Notes: generated from the letters alone by a model not told the origin. A stretch of 64,000 bases of DNA from Sutcliffiella cohnii (GCF_002250055.1 NZ_CP018866.1:202001-266000); one strand, 5' to 3'. Positions 1 to 8,251 are shown, numbered from the stretch's first letter. Translations and numbers: made by a program.

Positions 1-1
1 G

Positions 2-514
2 TACATTACGTATCGGAAGGATGCCTTAAAGGGTCATGAAGCACAAGTGGCACAATTGATGAATAGTTCGGTGCAATGTCTTCTTCAAACAGAAATAACA
101 AAACTAATGGCTACGTTTAATCAAGATAAGATTGAACGAGTAGAGCTTACTAATACGGAGACGGGGGAAGTTACGTACTTACCAATCGATGAAGTGATTA
201 TTAATCACGGATTCGAACAAGATACGACGCTATTACAAAATAGTCCTTTACATATCGAAATGGTCGATAGTTTTTATTTGAAAGGGCAAGCAAATGGAGA
301 AACGTCGATACCGGGTCTTTACGCGGCGGGAGATATCTTAATGCATGAAGGTAAATTAAATCTAATTGCAGGGGCGTTCCAAGATGCAGCGAATGCAGTA
401 AATCGAGCGAAGCAATTTATCCAACCAGAAGCGAATAAAGTGGCGATGGTATCATCCCATAATGAAGTTTTCAAAAAAAGAAATAGAGAATTAATCAAAA
501 AGATGTTTGTTTAA
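2..514 (+). CDS. Ferredoxin-NADP reductase-like flavoprotein, 5' end cut off
   Basis: C-terminal half of a thioredoxin-reductase-fold FAD/NAD(P)H oxidoreductase. The frame is open from base 2, so the start lies outside the window; 170 codons are visible. The segment PGLYAAGDI followed by GKLNLIAGAFQDAANAVN is the family's C-terminal FAD-binding motif, where the GD aspartate contacts the flavin ribityl chain. No CxxC redox motif is visible in this half. The tail (SSHNEVFKKRNRELIKK) resembles the YumC/YcgT ferredoxin-NADP reductases of Bacillus rather than true thioredoxin reductase. That assignment rests on recognition of the family, not on a search. A clear terminator follows at once, so this is the last gene of its transcript. 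Confidence 0.8.
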   Translation, partial: YITYRKDALKGHEAQVAQLMNSSVQCLLQTEITKLMATFNQDKIERVELTNTETGEVTYLPIDEVIINHGFEQDTTLLQNSPLHIEMVDSFYLKGQANGETSIPGLYAAGDILMHEGKLNLIAGAFQDAANAVNRAKQFIQPEANKVAMVSSHNEVFKKRNRELIKKMFV

Positions 515-515
515 A

Positions 516-547
516 AACGACAGAGCGCTAGTTCTCTGTCGTTTTTT
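516..547 (+). terminator. Rho-independent terminator
   Basis: Stem ACGACAGAG / CTCTGTCGT with a short loop and a run of T begins two bases after the stop codon of the reductase-like gene. Confidence 0.9.
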
Positions 548-646
548 ATTCTACTAATAACCTTATTATGTGCAGTTAATGACTTAATTTTGTATAGTAA
601 GAGCAGATTAAGAAACAGATAAGTTATCGAAAGGTAGGAAGAAGAC

Positions 647-1369
647 TTGAGCGGAGCAATTCAGTTTCATGATGTGCATTATAAGTCAGAAGATGGTATT
701 CATATATTACGTGGAATTACTGGCTCTATCATAGAAGGAGAAGTTACAACATTAGTTGGTCCTTCAGGTGCTGGAAAGTCAACGCTACTAAAATTATGTA
801 ATGGGCTACTTTCCCCGACTTCTGGGGAGATAAGAATATTAAATAAAAATGTATATGACTATGATCCAGTTCAATTGCGTAAAGAAGTGGGAATGGCTCT
901 TCAAAGTGCTCCGATGGTAGAAGGGGATGTTTTTCATAATTTAGCGTTGCCGATGCTATTGCAAGGAAAGTCATTACCCGAAAACGAAGCAGTAAAATTA
1001 TTAGAGGATGTTGGTCTAGAAGGAGAGCATTTACGACGAAACATTAAAGATTTATCAGGAGGGCAACGTCAAAAAGTTTCCATTGCAAGGACACTAGTTA
1101 ATCGTCCGAAAATTTTGTTGCTCGATGAGATAACTTCTTCGCTAGATCAAGTGTCGCAAAAAGAAATTGACGAGCTAATTGTGAAAATAAGCAAAAAATA
1201 TGGTGTGACGATAATATGGATTACCCACAACTTACAGCAAGCTCTTAAAGTCGGCACATACGCTTGGATGTTAAAAGAAGGCGAGCTATTAGAATCGGGG
1301 AAAAGCGACCTGTTACATACCTCCACGAATGAACATGTACAAGCATTCGTAAAGGGGGAAATCGAATGA
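647..1369 (+). CDS. fetA: ABC transporter ATP-binding protein, FetA/YjkB type
   Basis: ATPase subunit of a small ABC exporter thought to remove iron or other metal from the cytoplasm (FetAB in E. coli, YjkBA in B. subtilis). Visible motifs are Walker A GPSGAGKS near residue 39, signature LSGGQRQ near 137, Walker B ILLLDE near 157 and a switch histidine in WITHN. At 240 aa it has the usual length of a single nucleotide-binding domain. The TTG start is chosen because AGGTAGGAAG lies just upstream and no ATG fits. The stop overlaps the start of the UPF0014 permease by four bases (ATGA), implying translational coupling. The metal-export role is inferred from the partner gene. Confidence 0.88.
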   Translation: MSGAIQFHDVHYKSEDGIHILRGITGSIIEGEVTTLVGPSGAGKSTLLKLCNGLLSPTSGEIRILNKNVYDYDPVQLRKEVGMALQSAPMVEGDVFHNLALPMLLQGKSLPENEAVKLLEDVGLEGEHLRRNIKDLSGGQRQKVSIARTLVNRPKILLLDEITSSLDQVSQKEIDELIVKISKKYGVTIIWITHNLQQALKVGTYAWMLKEGELLESGKSDLLHTSTNEHVQAFVKGEIE

Positions 1370-2118
1370 GTCCAATCGCATTAATAATGGCGCTCGTTTT
1401 CGTCCTTATCCCAATTTTTTTATCGAAAACATTTAACCTAGGTTTAGGAAAAGATACAGTCATTGCTGTTGTTCGGTCAATCATTCAACTATTTGCAGTT
1501 GGGTATATTTTAACGTTCGTATTTTCAGCAGAAAGTTTAATTTTTATTATCTTAATGGTAATCGTAATGATTGCTGCTGCTGCACAAAACGTTGCGAAAA
1601 AGGATATGCCGTTTAAGGGAATTGCGTGGAAAGCTACAGTAACACTTATTTTTATTGAGATACTCACACAAGGTATCCTACTTGGGTTTGGTATTATTCC
1701 GGCAACAGCTCAATATATTATACCAATTAGCGGAATGGTGATTGGAAATTCAATGGTGTTAGGGATCCTATTTCTTAACCGATTTACATCCGAAGTAAAA
1801 TCTCGTGATGATGAAATTGAACTCATTTTATCGCTCGGTGGAAACCCAAAGCAAGCTATTCATACCCAACTTATTCAATCAATTAAAGCTAGCATGATCC
1901 CAACAATAGAAAGTCAAAAGACGATAGGACTAGTACAACTGCCAGGTATGATGAGTGGACAAATTATTGCCGGGGCTAGTCCTATTGAAGCTGTTCAATT
2001 TCAATTACTCATTTTGTTCTTACTATTAACAACTGCATCAGTAACGAGTATCATGCTTGGTTTATTGACGTACCCGAGCTTGTTCAATGAACGAATGCAG
2101 TTAAAGCGGCTGCGGTGA
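1366..2118 (+). CDS. fetB: UPF0014 membrane permease, FetB/YjkA type
   Basis: Integral membrane partner of the preceding ATPase, 250 aa with about seven hydrophobic helices. The stretch ISGMVIGNSMVLG and the later GLVQLPGMMSGQIIAG are typical of UPF0014 proteins. The family is annotated as a putative iron export permease; the substrate here is inferred. The ATG sits inside the end of fetA (ATGA overlap). The reading frame is intact and the C-terminus is basic (ERMQLKRLR), fitting a cytoplasmic end. Confidence 0.87.
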   Translation: MSPIALIMALVFVLIPIFLSKTFNLGLGKDTVIAVVRSIIQLFAVGYILTFVFSAESLIFIILMVIVMIAAAAQNVAKKDMPFKGIAWKATVTLIFIEILTQGILLGFGIIPATAQYIIPISGMVIGNSMVLGILFLNRFTSEVKSRDDEIELILSLGGNPKQAIHTQLIQSIKASMIPTIESQKTIGLVQLPGMMSGQIIAGASPIEAVQFQLLILFLLLTTASVTSIMLGLLTYPSLFNERMQLKRLR

Positions 2119-2126
2119 AATAAATG

Positions 2127-2151
2127 AGGCTCCCTTTTGTTAAGGGAGCCT
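2127..2151. other. Hairpin after fetB
   Basis: Perfect 10-bp stem AGGCTCCCTT / AAGGGAGCCT around a 5-base loop, just after the fetB stop. No clear T run follows on either strand, so it may be an mRNA 3'-end stabiliser or a weak terminator. Confidence 0.6.
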
Positions 2152-2296
2152 GTTGAAAGGCCAATAAAAGAAGTAAACTCTAATAAGATCATTGTTAACG
2201 TAAATAAAATAACGATTACCGCAAATAAGACACTAATTGGAAGGCAGATTGAATTATATGTTACCAAACATAAATTCCTTAAATTCTGCCCAGTAT

Positions 2297-2650
2297 CTAA
2301 TATATTTTATACGATTTTAAATCGCGTAGTTCGTTAATTAAGACAGCTGCGAAATAACCTTTAAATGTTTTATGAATTTTTTGCTGTAATTCCCTTTCAA
2401 TTGTTATCCGAAGTGATTCTACAATTGCTTTTATTACTTGTTCATCATCTAAAGACTTGTTTAAATTAACTTCTTCGTAAGTACAAACAACTACATCCCA
2501 AAGTTCAATAATATTATTTGCATTTAAATAAGGTGCTGCGTGAACAATAAAATCTTTAGGTAAGAAATATTGCCAATGATCAAACTTACATACAGGTTTC
2601 ACCTCCATAGAATGAAATGGTTTAAAATCTTCACTTGCTACATTAGACAT
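2297..2650 (-). CDS. Hypothetical protein, 117 aa
   Basis: I do not recognise this protein. The start is taken at 2650 (MSNVASEDF) because GAAGGAGG lies seven bases before that ATG; a longer in-frame version to 2686 would place the ribosome site inside the gene. The product is soluble with no signal peptide or membrane helix. It has an aromatic N-terminal part (KFDHWQYFLPKDF) and a helical C-terminal half (DEQVIKAIVESLRITIERELQQKIHKTFKG). The single cysteines are not arranged as a metal site. It lies on the same strand and downstream of the DoxX gene, 76 bp away, and could share its transcript. No terminator was found at its 3' end. Confidence 0.7.
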   Translation of the reverse strand: MSNVASEDFKPFHSMEVKPVCKFDHWQYFLPKDFIVHAAPYLNANNIIELWDVVVCTYEEVNLNKSLDDEQVIKAIVESLRITIERELQQKIHKTFKGYFAAVLINELRDLKSYKIY

Positions 2651-2726
2651 GTTATTTCCTCCTTCAATGGATTGTAAATCTTTCACTCTCTATATAAATC
2701 CAATTCAGAGAAAAGTAGCGTACTCT

Positions 2727-3101
2727 TTAAAAAGAAATTTTATTGGAGCTACGATACAAAACAAAAAGCAAAATTAATATCGTTAGATCTAATCTTGACT
2801 GGAATAAAAACGGAATAATTCCGTTAGAAATGACAGGTAGTTTTGTAAAAGCGAGCGCGGTTATCATAATAATGATTAATGGTAGCGTAGCGTTTCGTAC
2901 CCATTTGTTAATAGAAATAAGTAAACCAAGGATAACTTCTAATAATGCGAGAACGTACATCATATAATAAGGAAACGGTATCCCAATTTCACTAAATGTA
3001 GTTAACATATTTGGTTGTGTTAACTTCATTAGTCCTGAAACGATGAACACAAAAGCAACAACGTAACGAATTAAATCGTAATTAGAAATTGATCTTCTCA
3101 T
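2727..3101 (-). CDS. DoxX-family small membrane protein
   Basis: A 124-aa protein with four predicted membrane helices and the DoxX-type N-terminal pattern: a helix with VAFVFIVSGLMKLTQP, then a second helix after FPYYMMYVLALLEVILGL. DoxX-like proteins of this size are common in Bacillus and mostly of unknown function; some are linked to redox balance or quinone chemistry. AGGAGGG lies eight bases before the ATG. It is divergent from pssA, so the promoters of both lie in 3102-3271. Confidence 0.75.
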   Translation of the reverse strand: MRRSISNYDLIRYVVAFVFIVSGLMKLTQPNMLTTFSEIGIPFPYYMMYVLALLEVILGLLISINKWVRNATLPLIIIMITALAFTKLPVISNGIIPFLFQSRLDLTILILLFVLYRSSNKISF

Positions 3102-3271
3102 AGGCTTATCCCTCCTGAAACAAACATATGAAAGAGAACTATGAAATATGAAACGAAGAACAACGACGATATAAATTGTGATAGGAATATAGAAAAAATC
3201 ACCATAATCGAAAAAGAAATGATATGATGTTAATACAGAAAAATTTGATTTAATACGGAGTGAGGTTGTAC

Positions 3272-3973
3272 ATGTACAAGCGGTTTGTGAAGATGATTCC
3301 TAATATGTTTACGCTAGGAAATTTGTTTTGTGGTTTCTTATCTGTAGGCTATGCTGCTGGCGGGCAATTTAGCAATGCAGCTATATTAATATTAATAGGT
3401 ATGATGCTTGACAGTATGGACGGAAGACTTGCAAGAATGTTAAAAGCAGACAGTCAACTAGGTAAAGAATTAGATTCGTTAGCAGACGTCGTTACGTTTG
3501 GGGTAGCACCGGCATTTTTAGTATATTATACGTATTTTCACCAGTTCGGTTTAATAGGGTTAATTATTGCGGGCTTATTCCCGTTGTTTGGAGCGTATCG
3601 TCTAGCTCGCTTTAACGTCACAGCAACAAATAGTAACTCGAATTTCTTTACAGGAGTACCGATTACTGCAGCAGGGGGAATAATGGCTCTGCTCACTCTT
3701 TTTGGTAACAGTATTCCTCAAATTGTTTCAACTGTTATATTCACAGCACTATGTTTCTTAATGGTAAGTCGTATTAAAATCCCTAGCTTTAAAGAAGTGC
3801 CGCTACCGAAATACGGTACAATTATAACCATTTTTATGGGTGGATTACTGTATGTAATTTATAGAGGTACATATGCTCAGTTTCCTTATTTAATATATAT
3901 AGCAACTCCATTATATATCGCTTTTGTAGCATACCGATTTGTAAAAGGAAAAAATAAAAAGCACATCGATTAA
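3272..3973 (+). CDS. pssA: CDP-diacylglycerol-serine O-phosphatidyltransferase
   Basis: Makes phosphatidylserine from CDP-diacylglycerol and L-serine at the membrane, the first step towards phosphatidylethanolamine. The CDP-alcohol phosphatidyltransferase signature is plain: DSMDGRLAR, then G at +8, then ELDSLAD, with the metal-binding aspartates in place. The protein has 233 aa and multiple helices, longer than the roughly 180-aa B. subtilis PssA at the C-terminus. The ATG at 3272 is preferred over the in-frame GTG at 3260 because GGAGTGAGG lies correctly before it. No psd decarboxylase gene is next to it. Confidence 0.9.
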   Translation: MYKRFVKMIPNMFTLGNLFCGFLSVGYAAGGQFSNAAILILIGMMLDSMDGRLARMLKADSQLGKELDSLADVVTFGVAPAFLVYYTYFHQFGLIGLIIAGLFPLFGAYRLARFNVTATNSNSNFFTGVPITAAGGIMALLTLFGNSIPQIVSTVIFTALCFLMVSRIKIPSFKEVPLPKYGTIITIFMGGLLYVIYRGTYAQFPYLIYIATPLYIAFVAYRFVKGKNKKHID

Positions 3974-4067
3974 TGGTTAGATAATAGTAGAGTGGTTTTT
4001 GTTAAAATCCACAGTGATATGAAAAAACACTGACCACTACTATCAGCTCCCTACTGCGGGGTAGCAT

Positions 4068-4108
4068 AAGGAGTGTTAAAGTTCATTCGAATTTTAGCAC
4101 TCCTTTTC
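4068..4108 (+). terminator. Terminator-like hairpin between pssA and the small minus-strand gene
   Basis: GGAGTGTTAAA pairs with TTTAGCACTCC (one G-U) and is followed by TTTT. It can end transcripts from pssA. A second looser hairpin lies upstream at about 3979-4043 (GATAATAGTAG facing CTACTATC). Confidence 0.7.
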
Positions 4109-4155
4109 CATTTGTCTAAAAAAGAGATAAAATAGAGTTGAACGGAAATTTTTCA

Positions 4156-4320
4156 TTATTTTAAATCTTGATAGACGTTAAATAAATATGAATAAGGGTC
4201 GTTCTTGTTTTGGGCAGATTTTTTTATTCCTTCCGGTAATTGTGAAGCAACTAGTGATGTTAACACTAAAATGACAGAACACATAAAGATAATACTAACG
4301 ATACCGATCATTATGTCCAT
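4156..4320 (-). CDS. Small single-pass membrane protein, 54 aa
   Basis: A short gene with AAAGGAGG nine bases before the ATG. The product begins MDIMIGIVSIIFMCSVILVL, a hydrophobic helix covering residues 3-25. A polar cytoplasmic tail rich in K, N and Y follows (PEGIKKSAQNKNDPYSYLF). The strong ribosome site and normal codon use argue that it is real. I do not recognise the family. It is divergent from the LacI-type regulator, and a candidate operator lies between them. Confidence 0.7.
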   Translation of the reverse strand: MDIMIGIVSIIFMCSVILVLTSLVASQLPEGIKKSAQNKNDPYSYLFNVYQDLK

Positions 4321-4358
4321 CTATGACAGCCTCCTTTCTACAATGTAAGCATAAAATA

Positions 4359-4372
4359 TGAAACGCATTTCA
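4359..4372. promoter_or_regulatory. Candidate LacI-family operator
   Basis: TGAAACGCATTTCA is an inverted repeat (TGAAA / TTTCA) of the size bound by LacI/CcpA-type dimers. It lies between the small membrane protein gene and the LacI-family gene, 35 bp before the regulator's start, so autoregulation is plausible. It differs from a CcpA cre site in the central bases. Confidence 0.4.
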
Positions 4373-4406
4373 GAGCAAGAAAAAGATTGAACAGAAGGTG
4401 ATTGTA

Positions 4407-5366
4407 TTGACAAATATTAAAGATATTGCAAAAATGGCTGGAGTTTCCGTCACAACTGTTTCGAGAGTATTAAACAATCATCCGTACGTTAGTGAAGAAA
4501 AAAAAGCTGCCGTAGAAAGAGCAATTCAGCTTAGCAATTACCAGCGAAACATTAATGCGGTACACTTAAGTAAAGGAAAAACATTTTTAATTGGAGTAGT
4601 GATTCCTTTTTCGAACCACCCTTTTTTCGGATCGTTAGTAGAAGGAATTGCAACGGAAGCAGTGGAAAATAATTATAAGCTCGTTCTTTTTCAAACAAAT
4701 TATAAGGAAGAAAGAGAAATGGAAGCTTTAATGATGTTAAGAAATAAACAAATTGATGCACTTATTATTTGTTCAAGAGTTTGCCAATGGGATGTTATGG
4801 AAGAATATCTTTCGTACGGTCCAATTGTATTATGTGAAGATGCGAGAGAAAGAGAAGTTTCTTCCACGTATATTAACCATTACGAAGTATTTTCAAAAGC
4901 GCTAGCATATTTACATACAAAGGGTCATTCTAAAATTGGGTATTGTATAGGAAGGAAAACGGGCTTGAACAGCAAACAGCGAGAAGCAGCGTACAAAGAT
5001 TTTCATGAAAAAATAAAGGAACCAATTCTACCAGAGTTTATTTTCGATAACTGTTTATATTTCGAAGACGGTGAAAAAGTGGTCAATAAGCTTAGAAGTT
5101 TGCATAATAAACCAACTGCTTTACTCGTTACTAGTGATCAAGTAGCAGCAGGAATTTTAACATGTTGTAAAGAGCAAAATATTCCCGTTCCGGATGAACT
5201 AGCAATATTAGGTTTTGATAATCAACCGATTGCAAAAGTAATGAATATTACAACGTTTGAAATTCCGTTAGTAGAACTAGGAAAAAAGTTGTTTTTACAG
5301 TCGATTGAACATACTATTTCTCATGAGGAAATCAAGGTGAAACTAATTGAGCGAATGACTGTGTAA
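4407..5366 (+). CDS. LacI/GalR-family transcriptional regulator
   Basis: A 319-aa sugar-type repressor. The N-terminal helix-turn-helix (TNIKDIAKMAGVSVTTVSRVLN) covers residues 1-23, followed by the hinge helix and a periplasmic-binding-protein-like effector domain (GVVIPFSNHPFFGSLVEGI; LGFDNQPIAKVM). The TTG at 4407 is preferred over the GTG at 4398 because AGAAGGTGAT serves it and the family starts at this point. No sugar transport operon adjoins it, so the effector is unknown. The only linked gene is the small HTH protein downstream, about 30 bp away on the same strand. Confidence 0.88.
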   Translation: MTNIKDIAKMAGVSVTTVSRVLNNHPYVSEEKKAAVERAIQLSNYQRNINAVHLSKGKTFLIGVVIPFSNHPFFGSLVEGIATEAVENNYKLVLFQTNYKEEREMEALMMLRNKQIDALIICSRVCQWDVMEEYLSYGPIVLCEDAREREVSSTYINHYEVFSKALAYLHTKGHSKIGYCIGRKTGLNSKQREAAYKDFHEKIKEPILPEFIFDNCLYFEDGEKVVNKLRSLHNKPTALLVTSDQVAAGILTCCKEQNIPVPDELAILGFDNQPIAKVMNITTFEIPLVELGKKLFLQSIEHTISHEEIKVKLIERMTV

Positions 5367-5395
5367 CTATACATAATAGAAGGTGGATATATAGG

Positions 5396-5626
5396 ATGTA
5401 CTTAACAATAAAAGAAACAGCAGAACACTTATCGGTTACAGAAGAAGCTGTTCAAAAACTAGTAAAAGAGAAAAAAATCCGTGCACTATGGGATGGAGAA
5501 CAATATATTATTAACAAAGATCAATTCAAAACCCATCTAGAACAAATGGGAAAATACAAAGAAATGATCGAAGAAATACTAAACGAACCAATCCCAGAAG
5601 ACCCCGACATAAAAGACGAAGATTAA
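5396..5626 (+). CDS. Excisionase-type helix-turn-helix protein, 76 aa
   Basis: Small DNA-binding protein: residues 1-40 (YLTIKETAEHLSVTEEAVQKLVKEKKIRA) form the MerR/excisionase-like winged helix (HTH_17 type), and the acidic tail is EEILNEPIPEDPDIKDED. AGAAGGTGGA lies before the ATG. No integrase or phage genes are near, so it is more likely a chromosomal accessory regulator than an excisionase. Its stop is followed immediately by the structured repeat cluster, with no terminator of its own. Confidence 0.75.
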   Translation: MYLTIKETAEHLSVTEEAVQKLVKEKKIRALWDGEQYIINKDQFKTHLEQMGKYKEMIEEILNEPIPEDPDIKDED

Positions 5627-5627
5627 C

Positions 5628-6434
5628 AGAAAAGCGGAAGGGGCTTGTTTAGCGGCGACAAGCACAAGGCAAGCCGGCTAGAAGGTCGCTCTTTGACCTT
5701 CTGGACGGATTGACTTGTGACCTCGAGCCGCTAGCCCCTACAGCTAGACAGATAGAAAAGCGAAGGCGGCTCGCTCAGGCCCGACAAGCATAAGACAGGC
5801 GCTGCAGGTGGACGCTTTTTGTCCACCGGAAGTGACTGGCTTATGACCTCGAGGGCCAAGCCGCCGAAGCTAGACAGCTAGAAAAGCGGAGGGCGTTCGT
5901 TTAGCGGCGTACAAACTGGATCTTTCCTGGCGGAGATAAAGGAAACACAGCGAACGTAAGTGAGCTGATGTTGACTTATCGTACAGAAGGAAAGTGAAGT
6001 TTGATAGCCGCTAACGCCCGAAGCTAGACAGATAGAAAAGCGGAAGGGGCTTGCTTAGCGGCGACAAGCACAAGGCAAGCCGGCTAGAAGGTCGCTCTTT
6101 GACCTTCTGGACGGATTGACTTGTGACCTCGAGCCGCTAGCCCCTGCAGCTAGACAGAGAAAAGCGAAGGCGGCTCGCTCTGGCCCGACAAGCATAAGAC
6201 AGGCGCTGCAGGTGGACGCTTTTTGTCCACCGGAAGTGACTGGCTTATGACCTCGAGGGCCAAGCCGCCGTAGCTGGACAGATAGAAAAGCGGAGGCGCT
6301 TCGATCAGGCCCGTACAAACTGGACTTTTCCGGTAGGAGATAAAGGAAACACAGCGAGCGAGAGCGAGTTGATGTTGACTTATCGTACGGACGGAGCGGG
6401 AAGTTTGATAGGGCCTAAGCGCCGAAGCTAGACA
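5628..6434. repeat. Cluster of six structured palindromic repeats, order A-B-C-A-B-C
   Basis: GC-rich non-coding block that fills the whole gap between the HTH gene and the GNAT gene. Approximate units: A1 5630-5753, B1 5754-5877, C1 5878-6033, A2 6034-6157, B2 6158-6280, C2 6281-6434. Units are joined by GAAGCTAGACAGATAGAAAAGCGG or close variants. Each unit folds as a long imperfect hairpin. Outer stems are GGGGCT/AGCCCC (A), GGCGGCT/AGCCGCC (B), GGGCGTT/AACGCCC (C1) and GGCGCTT/AAGCGCC (C2). A and B also have central hairpins, AGAAGGTC/GACCTTCT and GGTGGAC/GTCCACC. The second ABC is a near-identical copy of the first, about 404 bp on. Short open frames here have no ribosome sites. Confidence 0.88.
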
Positions 6435-6450
6435 AAAGGAGGGTGCAACC

Positions 6451-6861
6451 ATGGTAACTGCTATTAGAAAAATAAGTAAGGAAGAAGCCTGGAAAATACG
6501 GCATAAGGTCATGTGGCCAGATAAACCTTTCGAATACATAAAATTAAAAGACGATGATGCTGGTATTCACTTTGGTCTTTTCAATGATACCCTATTAATT
6601 GCAGTCGTATCCCTTTTTGTTAACAACGAAGAAGCCCAATTTAGGAAGTTTGCAACTCTTCTAGAAGAGCAAGGAAAAGGCTATGGTACCGCATTGCTTA
6701 AGTATGTTTTAAAGGAAGCTGAAGTTCACGGTGTAAAAAGAATATGGTGTAATGCCAGACAGAATAAGGCCGATTTTTATAGTAAATTCGGTTTGGATGA
6801 GACCAGTTTCACATTTATAAAAGGGGGAAAATCTAACGTAATAATGGAGAAGTACCTATAA
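6451..6861 (+). CDS. GNAT-family N-acetyltransferase
   Basis: A 136-aa protein of the GCN5-related acetyltransferase fold. The acetyl-CoA-binding loop is EEQGKGYGTALLKYVLKEAE (residues about 71-90, the Q/RxxGxG/A motif). The later strand-helix ending NKADFYSKFGLDE is the usual C-terminal signature. The substrate cannot be read from sequence. AAAAGGAGGG precedes the ATG, and the ribosome site abuts the last structured repeat, so its promoter must lie inside or before the repeat cluster. It is followed after 45 bp by the MFS gene with no terminator, so the two are probably co-transcribed. Confidence 0.83.
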   Translation: MVTAIRKISKEEAWKIRHKVMWPDKPFEYIKLKDDDAGIHFGLFNDTLLIAVVSLFVNNEEAQFRKFATLLEEQGKGYGTALLKYVLKEAEVHGVKRIWCNARQNKADFYSKFGLDETSFTFIKGGKSNVIMEKYL

Positions 6862-6906
6862 GGACTACTTTATAATAGAAGAATAATAGGCAAATGGGGA
6901 AAGAAA

Positions 6907-8118
6907 ATGGCAACCTTTTTATTACTAATTATATATTTAGCATTTATTAGCCTAGGTTTACCAGATTCATTGCTAGGAGCAGCGTGGCCAGTCATGCAGG
7001 TAGACCTTGAAGCTCCACTTGAGACCGCTGGATTGCTCTTCATGACTATTGCTGCTGGTACGATTATCTCGAGCTTATTTAGCGGAAAGGTCCTTAAACG
7101 GTTTGGAACTGGTAAAGTAACATTCGTTAGTACTTTAATGACGGCTGGGGCTTTACTTGGATTTTATTTTGCGCCTTCCGTTATTTGGTTGTTTCTATGT
7201 GCTATCCCACTTGGTTTAGGAGCGGGGGCAATTGATGCGGGATTAAATGATTATGTTGCTACACATTATAAAGCGCATCATATGAGTTGGTTACATAGTT
7301 TTTGGGGAGTTGGGGCTACATTAGGACCTTTCATCATGGCATACTATATTTCAAGACAAAATTCCTGGAGTAGCGGTTATTTAACGATTGCAGTTATCCA
7401 ATTTGTGTTAGCAATCATACTTTTACTCAGTTTACCCCTATGGAACAGAGGAAATAAAAATAGCGCTATCGACTCAAACGAAAAGTCGGAAGTGGAAAAT
7501 GTATCATATAAAGATGAAAATGTGAATGACAAACCTTTGAAAATTCGTGGAGTGAAGCTAGCTTTGGCGTCGTTTCTGTTTTATTGCGGAGTGGAAGCTA
7601 CGATTGGGCTTTGGGGAAGTAGCTATTTAGTGAATGTTAAAGATTTGCCAGCCGCTACAGCAGCACAATGGGTTTCCTTTTATTTTGGAGGAATTACAAT
7701 TGGTAGATTTATTACCGGATTTATCACGTTTAAAGTAAACAATGTAGTTCTCATTCGGTCAGGACAATTTATTGCCTTAATTGGTGCAGCACTATTATTC
7801 TTACCTTTACCACTCTACTTTTCACTTGCAGGCTTTATTTTGGTAGGGCTAGGATTAGCGCCGATTTTTCCGTGTATGTTACACGAAACGCCAGCACGTT
7901 TTGGAAAAAAGCATTCCCAAACTATAATGGGTTATCAAATGGCCGTTGCATATACAGGAAGTACGTTTGTGCCACCGCTTCTTGGTGTGATGGCATCAAA
8001 TACAACGATGGGAATATTTCCGATTTGCGTCGTTATATTAGTAGGAGTAATGTTTTTAAGTACGGAAAAATTAAACAGAGCACTTAAAGGTAAAAATATT
8101 AGCCCCACAACGATGTAA
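6907..8118 (+). CDS. Major facilitator superfamily transporter
   Basis: A 403-aa protein with about twelve hydrophobic helices and a polar central loop at residues 178-210 (NRGNKNSAIDSNEKSEVENVS). The N-terminal GLPDSLLGAAWPVM and the loop SGKVLKRFGTGKV match the FucP/NarK-like branch often annotated as sugar MFS. The substrate is unknown. GGGGAAAG precedes the ATG. The gene is probably co-transcribed with the upstream acetyltransferase. The mph leader promoter starts 25 bp after its stop. Confidence 0.83.
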   Translation: MATFLLLIIYLAFISLGLPDSLLGAAWPVMQVDLEAPLETAGLLFMTIAAGTIISSLFSGKVLKRFGTGKVTFVSTLMTAGALLGFYFAPSVIWLFLCAIPLGLGAGAIDAGLNDYVATHYKAHHMSWLHSFWGVGATLGPFIMAYYISRQNSWSSGYLTIAVIQFVLAIILLLSLPLWNRGNKNSAIDSNEKSEVENVSYKDENVNDKPLKIRGVKLALASFLFYCGVEATIGLWGSSYLVNVKDLPAATAAQWVSFYFGGITIGRFITGFITFKVNNVVLIRSGQFIALIGAALLFLPLPLYFSLAGFILVGLGLAPIFPCMLHETPARFGKKHSQTIMGYQMAVAYTGSTFVPPLLGVMASNTTMGIFPICVVILVGVMFLSTEKLNRALKGKNISPTTM

Positions 8119-8142
8119 CTTTTTACCTTTTTAAGAGTTATA

Positions 8143-8171
8143 TTGATATTTATATAATAATAGAGTATAGT
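8143..8171 (+). promoter_or_regulatory. Sigma-A promoter of the mph leader
   Basis: TTGATA at 8143-8148 and TATAGT at 8166-8171 with a 17-bp spacer. The start site would fall at about 8178, shortly before the leader-peptide ribosome site at 8186-8194. Confidence 0.75.
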
Positions 8172-8203
8172 TTATGTAAATATTGAAAGGAGGGTTGTTA
8201 AAA

Positions 8204-8251
8204 ATGATGCATGCAGGAAGACTACGCCAGCAAACTTTGAACAATAAGTAA
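8204..8251 (+). CDS. Macrolide-sensing leader peptide, 15 aa
   Basis: The reading frame MMHAGRLRQQTLNNK has a very strong ribosome site (AAAGGAGGG at 8186-8194). The known ErmD/ErmK leader is MTHSMRLRFPTLNQ. Both have His at position 3, RLR at positions 6-8 and TLN at 11-13. RLR is a +X+ motif at which macrolide-bound ribosomes stall. A stall with codon 8 in the decoding centre would cover mRNA to about 8243, exactly the left arm of the first downstream hairpin. The function is inferred from this match and from the macrolide phosphotransferase gene that follows. Confidence 0.85.
   Translation: MMHAGRLRQQTLNNK

Noticed and set aside
6055-6539. Minus-strand frames of 87 and 129 codons over the structured repeats
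   Set aside because: They run over palindromic non-coding units and into the GNAT gene in antisense; codon use and composition follow the repeat, and there are no ribosome sites.
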